A DNA stretch of 22,027 nt from JAIBBG01 sp043748015 (lineage in GTDB: Bacteria > Bacteroidota > Bacteroidia > Flavobacteriales_D > Sanyastnellaceae), in contig JAYTOA010000110.1 in assembly GCA_043748015.1 (NCBI GenBank), forward strand, positions 1 through 22,027, read 5' to 3'. The notes under the pieces were generated by a model. It ran no database searches and was not told where the DNA came from. It saw only the letters and a list, made by a program, of their open reading frames with translations. Shown here in pieces: positions 22,027 through 22,027 of the stretch (positions are counted from its first letter, which is position 1; every line of letters begins with the position of its first letter). A program made the translations under genes and the position numbers.

Positions 22027-22027
22027 A

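Noticed and set aside
1..22027. CRISPR array, tRNA or rRNA genes, insertion sequences, phage or defence genes
   Set aside because: I looked for regularly spaced repeats, cloverleaf-type sequences, transposase or integrase motifs and defence domains and saw none; higBA is the only toxin-antitoxin-like unit.

Overview
The window comes from a member of the Bacteroidota, most likely a gliding or type IX secretion (T9SS) lineage of the Flavobacteriia/Chitinophagia/Saprospiria kind. The support is the presence of gldA, gldB and gldC, a cupredoxin with a T9SS-type C-terminal sorting domain, a Bacteroidota-style extracellular mosaic protein (GEVED, HYR-like and dockerin-like segments), promoter-like TAnnTTTG elements instead of a classical -10 box, weak ribosome binding sites and moderate-to-low GC. 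Genus or family cannot be resolved from the sequence alone.

Layout. 1-1724: 3' part of a large secreted mosaic protein, cut by the window edge. 1803-3317: alpha/beta hydrolase and the ribosome-assembly GTPase EngB (YihA/YsxC). 3458-5857, minus strand: a DUF4349-like two-TM membrane protein, then the gldB-gldC pair read from right to left. 5919-7612: a PorT-like outer-membrane beta-barrel protein and ammonia-dependent NAD synthetase NadE, separated by a strong terminator hairpin that almost touches the nadE start. 7613-8530, minus strand: GldA, meeting nadE tail to tail with no spacer. 8717-9295: PurN. 9440-12358: SulP anion transporter, beta-carbonic anhydrase and a MarC membrane protein, a plausible bicarbonate module. 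12485-14928: RNase HI, a glutaryl-CoA-dehydrogenase-like acyl-CoA dehydrogenase and the T9SS-exported cupredoxin, closed by a terminator. 14980-15305: a gene-free stretch with degenerate repeat-like sequence. 15306-22026: the distal part of the division and cell-wall (dcw) cluster, ftsW-murG-[higBA on the opposite strand]-murC-ftsQ-ftsA, ending just where ftsZ would be expected.

How it fits together. Two conserved Bacteroidota neighbourhoods lie here with the usual connection missing. As I recall from related genomes, hydrolase-engB-gldC often sits next to mraZ and the start of the dcw cluster; here only the ftsW-onward half is present, about 10 kb away, behind unrelated metabolic genes. The dcw half is further interrupted by a HigBA-type toxin-antitoxin pair with its own near-consensus promoter. 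Most genes are well-known families. I found no CRISPR array, tRNA, rRNA, insertion sequence or phage gene, and no convincing new multi-gene system. The most unusual items are the toxin-antitoxin pair inside the cell-wall operon, the terminator or attenuator hairpin in front of nadE, the dcw cluster split, and small repeated intergenic motifs.
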